Part shown: piece by piece, positions 57,805-64,000 of the stretch
How positions within the stretch are numbered: the first letter of the stretch is position 1
Layout of the letters: each line of letters begins with the position of its first letter
NCBI GenBank assembly: GCA_030550275.1
Contig: JAUQPR010000001.1
Span: 1 to 64,000, forward strand
Direction of reading: 5' to 3'
From: Bacteroidota bacterium
Lineage (GTDB): Bacteria > Bacteroidota > Ignavibacteria > Kapaibacteriales > HRBIN21
DNA: 64,000 nucleotides
The notes under the pieces: generated by a model
Database searches by the model: none
Told to the model about the DNA's origin: nothing
The model's input: the letters and a program-made list of their open reading frames with translations, nothing else
Position numbers and translations under genes: made by a program

Positions 57805-59256
57805 CTACCGGCGCTCGATGATGTAGCCATCGCGCAGGTCTTTGATGAGGTAGCCCGCTTGCAGAATCTGCTCGCGCAGGGCATCGGCTTCGGCGAACCG
57901 GCGCTGCTGCCGCAACCGCCACCGCTGCTCAGCCAGGTGCCGAATCTCCTCGGGGATCTCCTCCGCCGGGCGGGTCCGAATCTCCCACACGTCCACAATC
58001 TGGTTCAGCTCGGCAAAGAAGCCGATGAGCTCGGCACGCGCCCGTGCCGAGAGCGCCGTCGGCGGTGTGGCACCGATGAACTCGAACAGCTCAGCAAACG
58101 CCTTCGGCGTGTGCAGGTCATCGGCAAGATGCCCGAAGACGCGCTCCCGCAGCGCGCGCACATCGGGCTCCATCCCCTCTGCCGGAGCTTCCTCGTGGAG
58201 CGCGTAGATGTACTCCTGGACTCGCTGCCGTGCCCGCCGAGCCGCTTCAATTCCGGCAAAGGTGAAGTTGTACGGCGAACGGTAGTGCGCCTGCAGCATG
58301 GCAAAGCGGATGTCCAGCGGGTCCAGCCCGCGCTGCAGCAGATCGCGCAGGGTGAAGAAGTTCCCCAGCGACTTGCTCATCTTCTGCCCTTCGACCTCGA
58401 GGAACTCGTTGTGCACCCAGTAGCGCGTCGGGTCAACGCCGTAGCCAGCCCAGCTCTGTGCGATTTCGTCCTCGTGATGCGGGAACTTCAGGTCAATCCC
58501 GCCGGTGTGGATATCGAAGGGCAGCCCCAAGAGCGCATACTCCATTGCCGAGCACTCCAGGTGCCAGCCAGGGCGACCCGGGAGCGCGTGCCCGTGCAGC
58601 TCGAACTCCCAGAAGGGTTCACCGGGCTTGCGTCCCTTCCAGAGCACGAAGTCGCTGACCTCCTCGCGTTCGTATTGGTCGGCATCAATGCGGGCACCGG
58701 GGCGGATCTGTGCCGGGTCAATCGGAAAGAGGCGCCCGTAGGGGGCAACCTGACGCCAGGCGGAGAGATCGAAGTACACGCTTCCGGCAGCGATGTAACC
58801 GAAGCCGCGTTCGACAATGCGGCGCACCAGGTCCTGCATCTGCGGGATGTAGTCCGTTGCCCGAGGCAGCGCTGCCAGATGCTCGCGCCGGATGTGCAGC
58901 CGGGCGATGTCCTCCAGGAACGCTGCCTCGTAGAAGCGCGTATAGCGGCGCAGGTTCTCGCGCGGGTCCTCGGTCTGCTCGCCCATCTCCGGCAGCCACT
59001 CCGGGCTCCCCGGCGCGCTGCCGCGAATGGTCTTGTCGTCGATGTCGGTGATGTTCATAACCCAGCGCACCTCATAGCCGCCCAGGACGCGCAGCACCCG
59101 CTGCAGGAGGTCCGCACACAGGAAGGCACGCATGTTCCCGATGTGGGCGTAGGCGTAGACGGTGGGACCGCACGTGTACATGCGCACCAGCCCTGGCTGC
59201 AGTGGCTCGAAGAGTTCAACCTGGCGCGTGAGCGAATTGTACAGCCGGATCTGCAT
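57805..59256 (-). CDS. cysS: Cysteinyl-tRNA synthetase
   Basis: 483 residues from ATG 59256 (MQIRLYNSLTRQ). The zinc site uses Cys29 (MYTCGPTVY), Cys in WHLECSAM and His residues in FPHHEDE. HIGH is YAHIGN, KMSKS is QKMSKSLGN. Synthesises Cys-tRNA(Cys). The start overlaps the response regulator stop as TGATG. No T-box leader is visible upstream. Confidence 0.96.
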   Translation of the reverse strand: MQIRLYNSLTRQVELFEPLQPGLVRMYTCGPTVYAYAHIGNMRAFLCADLLQRVLRVLGGYEVRWVMNITDIDDKTIRGSAPGSPEWLPEMGEQTEDPRENLRRYTRFYEAAFLEDIARLHIRREHLAALPRATDYIPQMQDLVRRIVERGFGYIAAGSVYFDLSAWRQVAPYGRLFPIDPAQIRPGARIDADQYEREEVSDFVLWKGRKPGEPFWEFELHGHALPGRPGWHLECSAMEYALLGLPFDIHTGGIDLKFPHHEDEIAQSWAGYGVDPTRYWVHNEFLEVEGQKMSKSLGNFFTLRDLLQRGLDPLDIRFAMLQAHYRSPYNFTFAGIEAARRARQRVQEYIYALHEEAPAEGMEPDVRALRERVFGHLADDLHTPKAFAELFEFIGATPPTALSARARAELIGFFAELNQIVDVWEIRTRPAEEIPEEIRHLAEQRWRLRQQRRFAEADALREQILQAGYLIKDLRDGYIIERR

Positions 59257-60674
59257 CACTGCTGTGCTCCGTTTGTGCTGCTTTTGCCCGAGTTCTTGCC
59301 CTTGCACAAGACCGGGTCGATCTCGTAGCCAAGCTCCCGGCAGCGCTCTTTGAGCTCGCTAATCTTCCGAGACAGCGTCTCTCGGCGTATCCCCAGTTCC
59401 TTTGCTGCGCGGGTGACGTTGCCGCCGTGCTTGCGCAGCGCCTCCCGAATCTTCTGGCACTCGGTGCGCAACCGGGCATCGACCAGGCTCTCCACAGCGC
59501 TGCTCGGTACCTGCGCGTGCTCCTGCAGCACCTTGCGCACCAGGCGCGAGGTGATGGTCCTGGTGCCCTCCAGCGTTGCCTCCACCTGCACCCGTTTGAG
59601 GATGTGCTGGAGCTCGCGCACGTTTCCCGGCCAGTGGTACTCCAACAGCACCTCCTCGGCGGCGGGGACAAGCTCGCATCCGTGCTGCTGGAGGAGATGC
59701 CGTGCCAGCAGGGCAATATCCTCCGGGCGCTCCCGCAGCGCGGGGAGCTCGATCGTGAAGGCCGTAATCCGGTAGAAGAAATCCTCGCGGAAGCGCCCTC
59801 GGAGCTCCTCCCAGGCGCGATTGGTCGCCGCAATGATGCGGACATCCACCCGTTCTGCGGTCGTACTGCCCAGGCGCCGGATCTGCTTCTCCTCGATGGC
59901 TTTCAGGAGCACAACCTGCGCCTCCGCGGTGAGCTCTCCGATCTCGTCCAGAAAGAGCGTCCCGCCGTTGGCAGCGTGGAAGGCTCCATCGGTGCGGCGC
60001 GCTGCTCCGGTATACGCGCCCGCTTCCGCTCCGAAGAGCTCCCTGGAGAGCAGGTCCAAGGGCACTGCCGAAACGTGCCAGTCCTGGAAGGGTCCTTTGG
60101 CTCTGGGGCTGGCATCGTGCAGGGCACGGGCAACCAAGCTCTTGCCCGTGCCGGTCTCGCCCAGAATTAGCACTGGCTCCTCGACCATGCTGTACGCTCG
60201 AATGCGCCGAGCAACCTCCTCCATCCGCCCAGAGCAACTGAGAATGCCGAAGCGCTGCAGGAACTCCTGCCACTCTGGAAAGGCGCGGCGGCGCTCTAGC
60301 ACCGTGCGGAGCCGCACCTGCAGCTCCTGGGGTGTCAAATGGCTCTTGTGCAGCACCTCCACGCCGTAGCGCGCTGCCTGACTCCCCCAGCGCAGCGTAT
60401 CCGCTGCAACGTCGTGCCCGGTCAGCAGGAATACCTGCGGCACCTCCGGCAGCTTCTGGAGTTCGGGCAGAAATTCCAGTCCGGCTTCCTCGCCGTTGGG
60501 AATGTTGTCGAAGCGCACATCCAGCAGCACGACGTCAAAGGGGCGCTTCTGCAGCAATTGCAACGCTCCCTGCGGAATGGCGGACTCCATCACCTCGCAC
60601 GTGCTACCCAGCCATTCACGGCAGCGGGCGCGGAAGCTTGTGTCGTCGTCCACGATCAAGACTCTCGGGCGCAT
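59256..60674 (-). CDS. Sigma-54-dependent response regulator (NtrC family)
   Basis: 472 residues. Receiver 1-125: acidic triad DDD 9-11, phosphoacceptor Asp in VLLDVRF, TG in LLTGHD, and LHKSHL the conserved Lys. AAA+ domain: LILGETGTGKSLVARA is Walker A; GAEAGAYTGA has the sigma-54 loop as GAYTGA; LFLDEIGEL is Walker B; the R-finger region is present. Fis-type HTH at the C-terminus (NVTRAAKELGIRRETLSRKISEL). It activates sigma-54 promoters. No histidine kinase is adjacent, so the partner is unknown. Its promoter core is at 60707-60714. Confidence 0.95.
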   Translation of the reverse strand: MRPRVLIVDDDTSFRARCREWLGSTCEVMESAIPQGALQLLQKRPFDVVLLDVRFDNIPNGEEAGLEFLPELQKLPEVPQVFLLTGHDVAADTLRWGSQAARYGVEVLHKSHLTPQELQVRLRTVLERRRAFPEWQEFLQRFGILSCSGRMEEVARRIRAYSMVEEPVLILGETGTGKSLVARALHDASPRAKGPFQDWHVSAVPLDLLSRELFGAEAGAYTGAARRTDGAFHAANGGTLFLDEIGELTAEAQVVLLKAIEEKQIRRLGSTTAERVDVRIIAATNRAWEELRGRFREDFFYRITAFTIELPALRERPEDIALLARHLLQQHGCELVPAAEEVLLEYHWPGNVRELQHILKRVQVEATLEGTRTITSRLVRKVLQEHAQVPSSAVESLVDARLRTECQKIREALRKHGGNVTRAAKELGIRRETLSRKISELKERCRELGYEIDPVLCKGKNSGKSSTNGAQQ

Positions 60675-60706
60675 GGCGGGTGGTGCGCATGTTCAACTCA
60701 ACAGAG

Positions 60707-60714
60707 CAAATTTA
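60707..60714 (-). promoter_or_regulatory. TAnnTTTG promoter core of the response regulator-cysS run
   Basis: TAAATTTG followed by C on the minus strand, 32 bases before the ATG at 60674. Confidence 0.6.
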
Positions 60715-60727
60715 CAGTGCACTCCCC

Positions 60728-61207
60728 TCAGCGCTGAGCAGTGCGGGCGCGCTCCAGTTGCTCGTAGAGCTCCCAGAGCGGTTCGTTGCCATGCGTACGG
60801 TAGCGTGGGTTCCACACAGCGCGCTTGCGCGTGACCGGCGGCAGCACGTACTCCACAAAGCGTTGCTGGGCAGCCGGGACGTGGAAGGCGGGCACCTGAC
60901 GAAACGCCTGTAGTGTCTGCTGCAGCAACGTGCAGTAGAGCTGTGCGTCCAGCCGCCCGATGCGCACCCGCTCCCGCAGGGAATCTCCGCTGGCGCGGTA
61001 TGCAAAGAGCTCGCCCGTTGTCCGGAGCTCGTAGCCGCGCACATCCAGCCCGAGGCTATCTTGCTCGCCCCAGCGGATGGTCAGTGCCTCCAGCGTTGGG
61101 GTCACACACGGAGGCACACTGCGGCAGGCAAGCAGCAGGGCTACTCCAATTGCGCTTGCAGCACGGGCAATTGCTCTTCGAGAAAGCTGTGCAATCGGCG
61201 AAGGCAT
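60728..61207 (-). CDS. Lipoprotein of unknown function
   Basis: 159 residues. The N-terminus has a positively charged start and a lipobox LLAC with Cys28 (IGVALLLACRSVPPC), so it is lipid-anchored. The mature part reads as beta strands (ALTIRWGEQDSLGLDVRGYELRT, ELFAYRASG) and ends in a charged helix. Start ATG 61207 lies 67 bases inside the gltX coding region. Family not recognised. It is last in the queF-queD-gltX run. Confidence 0.7.
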   Translation of the reverse strand: MPSPIAQLSRRAIARAASAIGVALLLACRSVPPCVTPTLEALTIRWGEQDSLGLDVRGYELRTTGELFAYRASGDSLRERVRIGRLDAQLYCTLLQQTLQAFRQVPAFHVPAAQQRFVEYVLPPVTRKRAVWNPRYRTHGNEPLWELYEQLERARTAQR

Positions 61208-62616
61208 TCGGACTTGCCCAGCACCTCCATGGTTTCGAACATCCCGGCACCGACGGATTTGCCCGTCAGAATCAGCCGCAGTGGGTGCACGATTGCCCGC
61301 AACGTGGCACCGCGCGCCTCGATGAAGCTACGCACCCGTTGCCCGATGATCTCAGCCGTGAAGGGCTCCACGCTCTCCAGCTCTCCGAGCAGTTGCCGCA
61401 GCCACTCCGGCAGCTCCGGGCGCCAGTACTTGCGCAGGTACTCCCAGTCGTAGTGCCGAGGCGGAGCAAACATGTAATCGCCGAAGGTGAGGATCTCAGG
61501 CAGCCGCGTCACCCGCTCGCGCAGCAGCGCGATGACGCGCTGGAGATACTCCAGGGGGTACTCCGGATAGCCCGCCTCGCGCAGCCATGGCTGCAGCTCG
61601 CGCGCAAGCCGCTCCAAAGGCAGCATCCGCAGGTATTGGGCATTCATCCAATCCAGCTTGGCGCGGTCCACAATGGCGGCAGCGCGATTGACCCGCTCCA
61701 GCTCAAAGCTGGCAACCAGCTCCGGCAGCGAGAAGAGCTCGCGATCCGCTGTTGGATTCCACCCCAGCAACGCCACGAAGTTGACCAACGCCTCCGGAAA
61801 GTAGCCCTGGCGCCGGAAATCCTCAACGGCAACATCGCCGTGCCGCTTGCTCAGCTTGGAGCGATCGGGATTGAGCAGCAGCGGCAGGTGCGCAAACTGC
61901 GGCATCTCCCAGCCAAACGCTTCGTAGAGCAGCACGTGCTTCGGAGTGGAGGGGATCCACTCCTCGCCCCGAATCACGTGCGTAATGCGCATGAAGTGGT
62001 CGTCCACGACGTTGGCAAGGTGGTAGGTGGGGAAGCCGTCGGACTTGAGCAGCACCTGGTCGTCCAGGTCGCGCGCGCTCACGGTGATGGCTCCGCGGAT
62101 GATGTCGGTGAAGCTCACCGTGCGGTCCAGCGGGACTGCCAGGCGCACCACCGCAGGGGCACCCTCGGCGAGCAAGCGCCGAACCTCATCCTCGGGCAGT
62201 GTGAAGCTATTGCGCATGCTGAAGCGGTCGTACTTGGGTGCAACACCGGCAGCACGCTGGCGTGCACGCATGCGCTCCAGCTCCTCCGGCGTATCGAAGG
62301 CATAGTATGCGGCGCCGCGTTCCAGGAGCACCTGCGCCTGCTGCCGGTAGAGCTCCAGCCGCTGGGATTGCACGTAGGGACCGTACGGTCCCCCGACGTG
62401 CGGTCCCTCATCGAACTCCAACCCTGCCCAGGACAGCATCTCGATGATGTTCTCCACAGCACCGGGGACGGTGCGCTCCTGGTCGGTATCCTCAATGCGC
62501 AGGATGAACTGCCCGCCGTGGTGGCGAGCAAAGAGGTAGTTATACAGCGCCGTGCGCAATCCGCCAATGTGCAGAAACCCCGTCGGCGAAGGCGCAAATC
62601 GCACCCGTACACTCAT
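61141..62616 (-). CDS. gltX: Glutamyl-tRNA synthetase
   Basis: 491 residues. RFAPSPTGFLHIGGLRTALYNYLFA is the class I HIGH region; KLSKRHG is the KMSKS equivalent. With gatC in the same window, the enzyme may be non-discriminating and charge tRNA(Gln) as well as tRNA(Glu); the discriminating arginine/loop region was not resolved. The start has GGAG before ATG 62616. The 3' end overlaps the lipoprotein gene by 67 bases. Confidence 0.97.
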   Translation of the reverse strand: MSVRVRFAPSPTGFLHIGGLRTALYNYLFARHHGGQFILRIEDTDQERTVPGAVENIIEMLSWAGLEFDEGPHVGGPYGPYVQSQRLELYRQQAQVLLERGAAYYAFDTPEELERMRARQRAAGVAPKYDRFSMRNSFTLPEDEVRRLLAEGAPAVVRLAVPLDRTVSFTDIIRGAITVSARDLDDQVLLKSDGFPTYHLANVVDDHFMRITHVIRGEEWIPSTPKHVLLYEAFGWEMPQFAHLPLLLNPDRSKLSKRHGDVAVEDFRRQGYFPEALVNFVALLGWNPTADRELFSLPELVASFELERVNRAAAIVDRAKLDWMNAQYLRMLPLERLARELQPWLREAGYPEYPLEYLQRVIALLRERVTRLPEILTFGDYMFAPPRHYDWEYLRKYWRPELPEWLRQLLGELESVEPFTAEIIGQRVRSFIEARGATLRAIVHPLRLILTGKSVGAGMFETMEVLGKSECLRRLHSFLEEQLPVLQAQLE

Positions 62617-62625
62617 GCTCCTCTC

Positions 62626-63078
62626 CTACGGCGTCGTTGGACTGTCGCCCAGCGGAAGCTCCAGTTGGACCTCCGCAAAGGTGCGCTCGGTCTCCTGCAC
62701 GCGGACCCGAAGGCGGCAGAGATTGCTGTAGCGGGAAAGCTCTCGGGCAAGCCGCCGGGCAATGTAGGCGGCAATGTTCTCCGCCGTTGTGGCAAAGGGC
62801 ACGTAGACGACCTTGAAGTGTGGGTGCTGCCGGAAGAACTCGCACATGAGCGCATCGGACTCATCGCACAGGAAGGCATGGTCGAGCTCTTGCACAATCG
62901 GCTGCATCAGCCGAGCCAGCTCCAGGTAGTCCAGCACCATGCCCTGCGGATCGGGTTCGCCCTCCAGCTCCACCCATGCCGAGTAGGAGTGCCCATGGAG
63001 GTTCTGGCAGCCCCCGCTGTGGTAGGGCAACCGATGCGCCATCTCCCAGCGGAACTCCTTGGCAATGCGGGTCCTCAT
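62626..63078 (-). CDS. queD: 6-carboxy-5,6,7,8-tetrahydropterin synthase (QueD)
   Basis: 150 residues from ATG 63078. FRWEMAHRLPYHSGGCQNLHGHSYSA contains the catalytic Cys and zinc histidines (written in parts here), ELDHAFLCDES the next conserved region, and QETERTFAEV the acidic end. Makes the queuosine precursor CPH4. It overlaps queF by four bases. A PTPS-type enzyme is the alternative, but the queF neighbour supports QueD. Confidence 0.93.
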   Translation of the reverse strand: MRTRIAKEFRWEMAHRLPYHSGGCQNLHGHSYSAWVELEGEPDPQGMVLDYLELARLMQPIVQELDHAFLCDESDALMCEFFRQHPHFKVVYVPFATTAENIAAYIARRLARELSRYSNLCRLRVRVQETERTFAEVQLELPLGDSPTTP

Positions 63079-63425
63079 GGCTGGGTCCGCTCGTAGCGTG
63101 CGGTGATAATCGAGCGCATCCCACCGCGGGTGTTCCACTCGGTGGTCACCTCCATCTCCAGCGGGTCGCAGGCTGCCACCAGGTCGTCCAGAATGCGGTT
63201 GGTGACGTCCTCGTAGAAGATGCCCATGTTGCGGTACTGCAGGAAGTAGTACTTGAGCGACTTGAGCTCCAGGCAGAGCTGGTCGGGGACGTACCGGATC
63301 GTCACCGTCCCAAAATCGGGCAGCCCCGTGCGCGGGCAGACGGAGGTGAACTCCGGGTTGATGTGCGTAATCCAGTACCGGCGTCCCGGCTTGGGGTTGG
63401 GGAAGGTCTCAATCTGCGCTGCCAT
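63075..63425 (-). CDS. queF: NADPH-dependent preQ0 reductase (QueF)
   Basis: A type I (short) QueF of 116 residues that reduces preQ0 to preQ1 for tRNA queuosine. TSVCPRTGLPDFGTVTIRY holds the nucleophilic Cys and Asp, and SLKYYFLQYRNMGIFYEDVTN the NADPH-site residues. queC and queE are not in the window. No preQ1 riboswitch seen upstream; promoter core at 63458-63465. Confidence 0.96.
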   Translation of the reverse strand: MAAQIETFPNPKPGRRYWITHINPEFTSVCPRTGLPDFGTVTIRYVPDQLCLELKSLKYYFLQYRNMGIFYEDVTNRILDDLVAACDPLEMEVTTEWNTRGGMRSIITARYERTQP

Positions 63426-63457
63426 GGCTTCGCGTTCGGTTGTGCACGGCTGCGGTG

Positions 63458-63465
63458 CAAAATTA
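63458..63465 (-). promoter_or_regulatory. TAnnTTTG promoter core of queF-queD-gltX
   Basis: TAATTTTG followed by C on the minus strand, 32 bases before the queF ATG. It would drive queF, queD, gltX and the lipoprotein. Confidence 0.7.
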
Positions 63466-63489
63466 GCCCACCGCCCACAGGCGCAGTGG

Positions 63490-64000
63490 CTACGGCAGCT
63501 CGATCACCACCGGCTGGCAGCGGCAGTATTGGGCAACGCGCGGAAGCGCCTGCTGAGCGGCTTCGCGCGTTGGGTAGTTGCCCACGACGACGGCGTAGTA
63601 GGTCTCTCCACCGAGCTGCTTGACCACCACGGAGGCACGGAACCGCCGCCGGCGCAGCCGTTCCAGCTCCTGTTCGGCAGCCTGGCGCGCGCGGAAGCTG
63701 GCGATCTGCACAGCGTACCCGTGTGCCGATTGCGCCACCGAAGGCGGCTGCTTTGCCGGCGTTGGGGCGAGCTCCGGAGGCAACCCAATGGTTGCGCGTA
63801 CCGTCTCCCAGGCGTAGAACAGCAGGTCCGAGCTTGGATACCGCTGCAGGAAGGTACGCAAGCCCTGCCAGGCGCGAGCGGTATCGCGCTGCAGAGCGCT
63901 GAGCTGGACGATGCTGCAGAGGGCATCGTCAGCCCAGATACTCTTCGGGTGCTCCCGCAGAATCCGCTCGTAGAGCGGAAGCGCTTGCTGGGCATCCGAG
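63490..64000 (-). CDS. TPR and SPOR-domain protein, C-terminal part, runs off the right edge
   Basis: About 169 residues are visible; the reading frame continues past 64000. The first part is TPR-like helices (SDAQQALPLYERILREHPKSIWADDALCSIVQL and LRTFLQRYPSSDLLFYAW, read in parts). A Pro-rich linker follows, then a SPOR domain (HGYAVQIASFRARQAAEQELER and YYAVVVGNYPTREAAQQAL) that binds denuded septal peptidoglycan. The combination suggests an envelope protein near the division site or a lipoprotein of the YbgF/BamD type; the N-terminus is needed to decide. Confidence 0.85.
   Translation of the reverse strand, partial: SDAQQALPLYERILREHPKSIWADDALCSIVQLSALQRDTARAWQGLRTFLQRYPSSDLLFYAWETVRATIGLPPELAPTPAKQPPSVAQSAHGYAVQIASFRARQAAEQELERLRRRRFRASVVVKQLGGETYYAVVVGNYPTREAAQQALPRVAQYCRCQPVVIELP

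Noticed and set aside
59257-59310. Possible T-box leader upstream of cysS
   Set aside because: The start is inside the response regulator stop codon, so there is no room for a T-box leader.
56542-59328. 928-codon plus-strand open frame across the aldolase, DUF2520 gene and cysS
   Set aside because: It is antisense to cysS and DUF2520, both with clear motifs. GC-rich DNA gives long spurious frames; the sequence has no recognisable domain.
60913-63096. 727-codon plus-strand open frame across lipoprotein, gltX and queD
   Set aside because: Antisense to conserved gltX and queD, with skewed His/Gln-rich composition.
63426-63489. Possible preQ1 riboswitch upstream of queF
   Set aside because: No preQ1 aptamer pattern (short pseudoknot with an A-rich tail) is visible, only the TAATTTTG promoter core.
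1-64000. CRISPR arrays, insertion sequences or prophage
   Set aside because: No regularly spaced repeats, transposase, integrase or phage structural genes were found on either strand.

Overview
The window is GC-rich, densely packed chromosomal DNA. It most likely comes from a Gram-negative member of the Bacteroidota/Chlorobiota (FCB) group, possibly a high-GC Kapabacteria/Ignavibacteria-like lineage. The evidence is a PorV/PorQ-type barrel linked to type IX secretion, a TonB receptor under a TPP riboswitch, KDO synthesis (kdsB), the Glu-tRNA amidotransferase route (gatC with gltX), and eleven copies of a TAnnTTTG promoter core, the Bacteroidota-type -7 element. I see no phage, insertion sequence, CRISPR array or rRNA. 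Intergenic DNA is short, many genes overlap by 1 to 10 bases, and several neighbours overlap by 40 to 95.

Layout. 1-6682: cysteine desulfurase N-terminus (off the left edge), a small unknown gene, secA, an RluA/RluD pseudouridine synthase, gmk, yicC and a small exported protein. 6707-12600: a minus-strand run of PorQ-like barrel, YbgC thioesterase, parB, parA, Nudix hydrolase, kdsB, gatC, plsC and a DUF4286 gene. 12669-18593: one gene encoding a giant polyglycosyltransferase of about 1,974 residues. 18523-24828: phosphohexomutase, exported aminopeptidase P, TlpA-like thioredoxin, anti-sigma factor, ECF sigma factor and leucyl aminopeptidase. 25050-28103: exported superoxide dismutase and three sugar-nucleotide or methylation genes. 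28143-31689: acyl-CoA dehydrogenase, SRAP peptidase, small unknown genes, a barrel protein, a terminator and tRNA-Phe. 31716-36443: heparinase II/III-like lyase and the TPP-riboswitch-controlled TonB receptor.

36457-42776 is one minus-strand run that starts at an isolated nuoD and continues through trmH, two glycosyltransferases, an acyltransferase, a DegT aminotransferase and a small barrel. 42828-46225 holds pntA1-pntA2-pntB-dcd. 46344-49422 is a coupled plus-strand operon: ArsR regulator, pirin, CatE-like dioxygenase, DoxX (CatD-like) and an FMN/quinone reductase. It is followed by rsmB and a lone ccmB. 51636-54011 (minus): acpS, sirtuin, a ubiquitin-like small protein and an exported unknown. 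54140-56860 (plus): pdxA, mtnA and a class II aldolase. 56941-64000 (minus): DUF2520, cysS, a sigma-54 response regulator, a lipoprotein, gltX, queD, queF and the C-terminus of a TPR/SPOR protein.

Four themes link these genes. The first is surface glycan assembly (kdsB, giant GT, phosphohexomutase, nucleotidyltransferase/epimerase set, DegT/acyltransferase/GT set, heparinase). The second is redox and electrophile defence (SOD, PntAB, the ArsR operon, TlpA beside the sigma/anti-sigma pair). The third is outer-membrane uptake and secretion (TPP-regulated TonB receptor, PorQ). The fourth is tRNA metabolism (gatC, gltX, cysS, trmH, queD/queF, tRNA-Phe). The observations I would look at first are the TPP riboswitch with a complete visible switching architecture, the ArsR-pirin-CatE-CatD-like-reductase operon, and the giant multi-domain glycosyltransferase.
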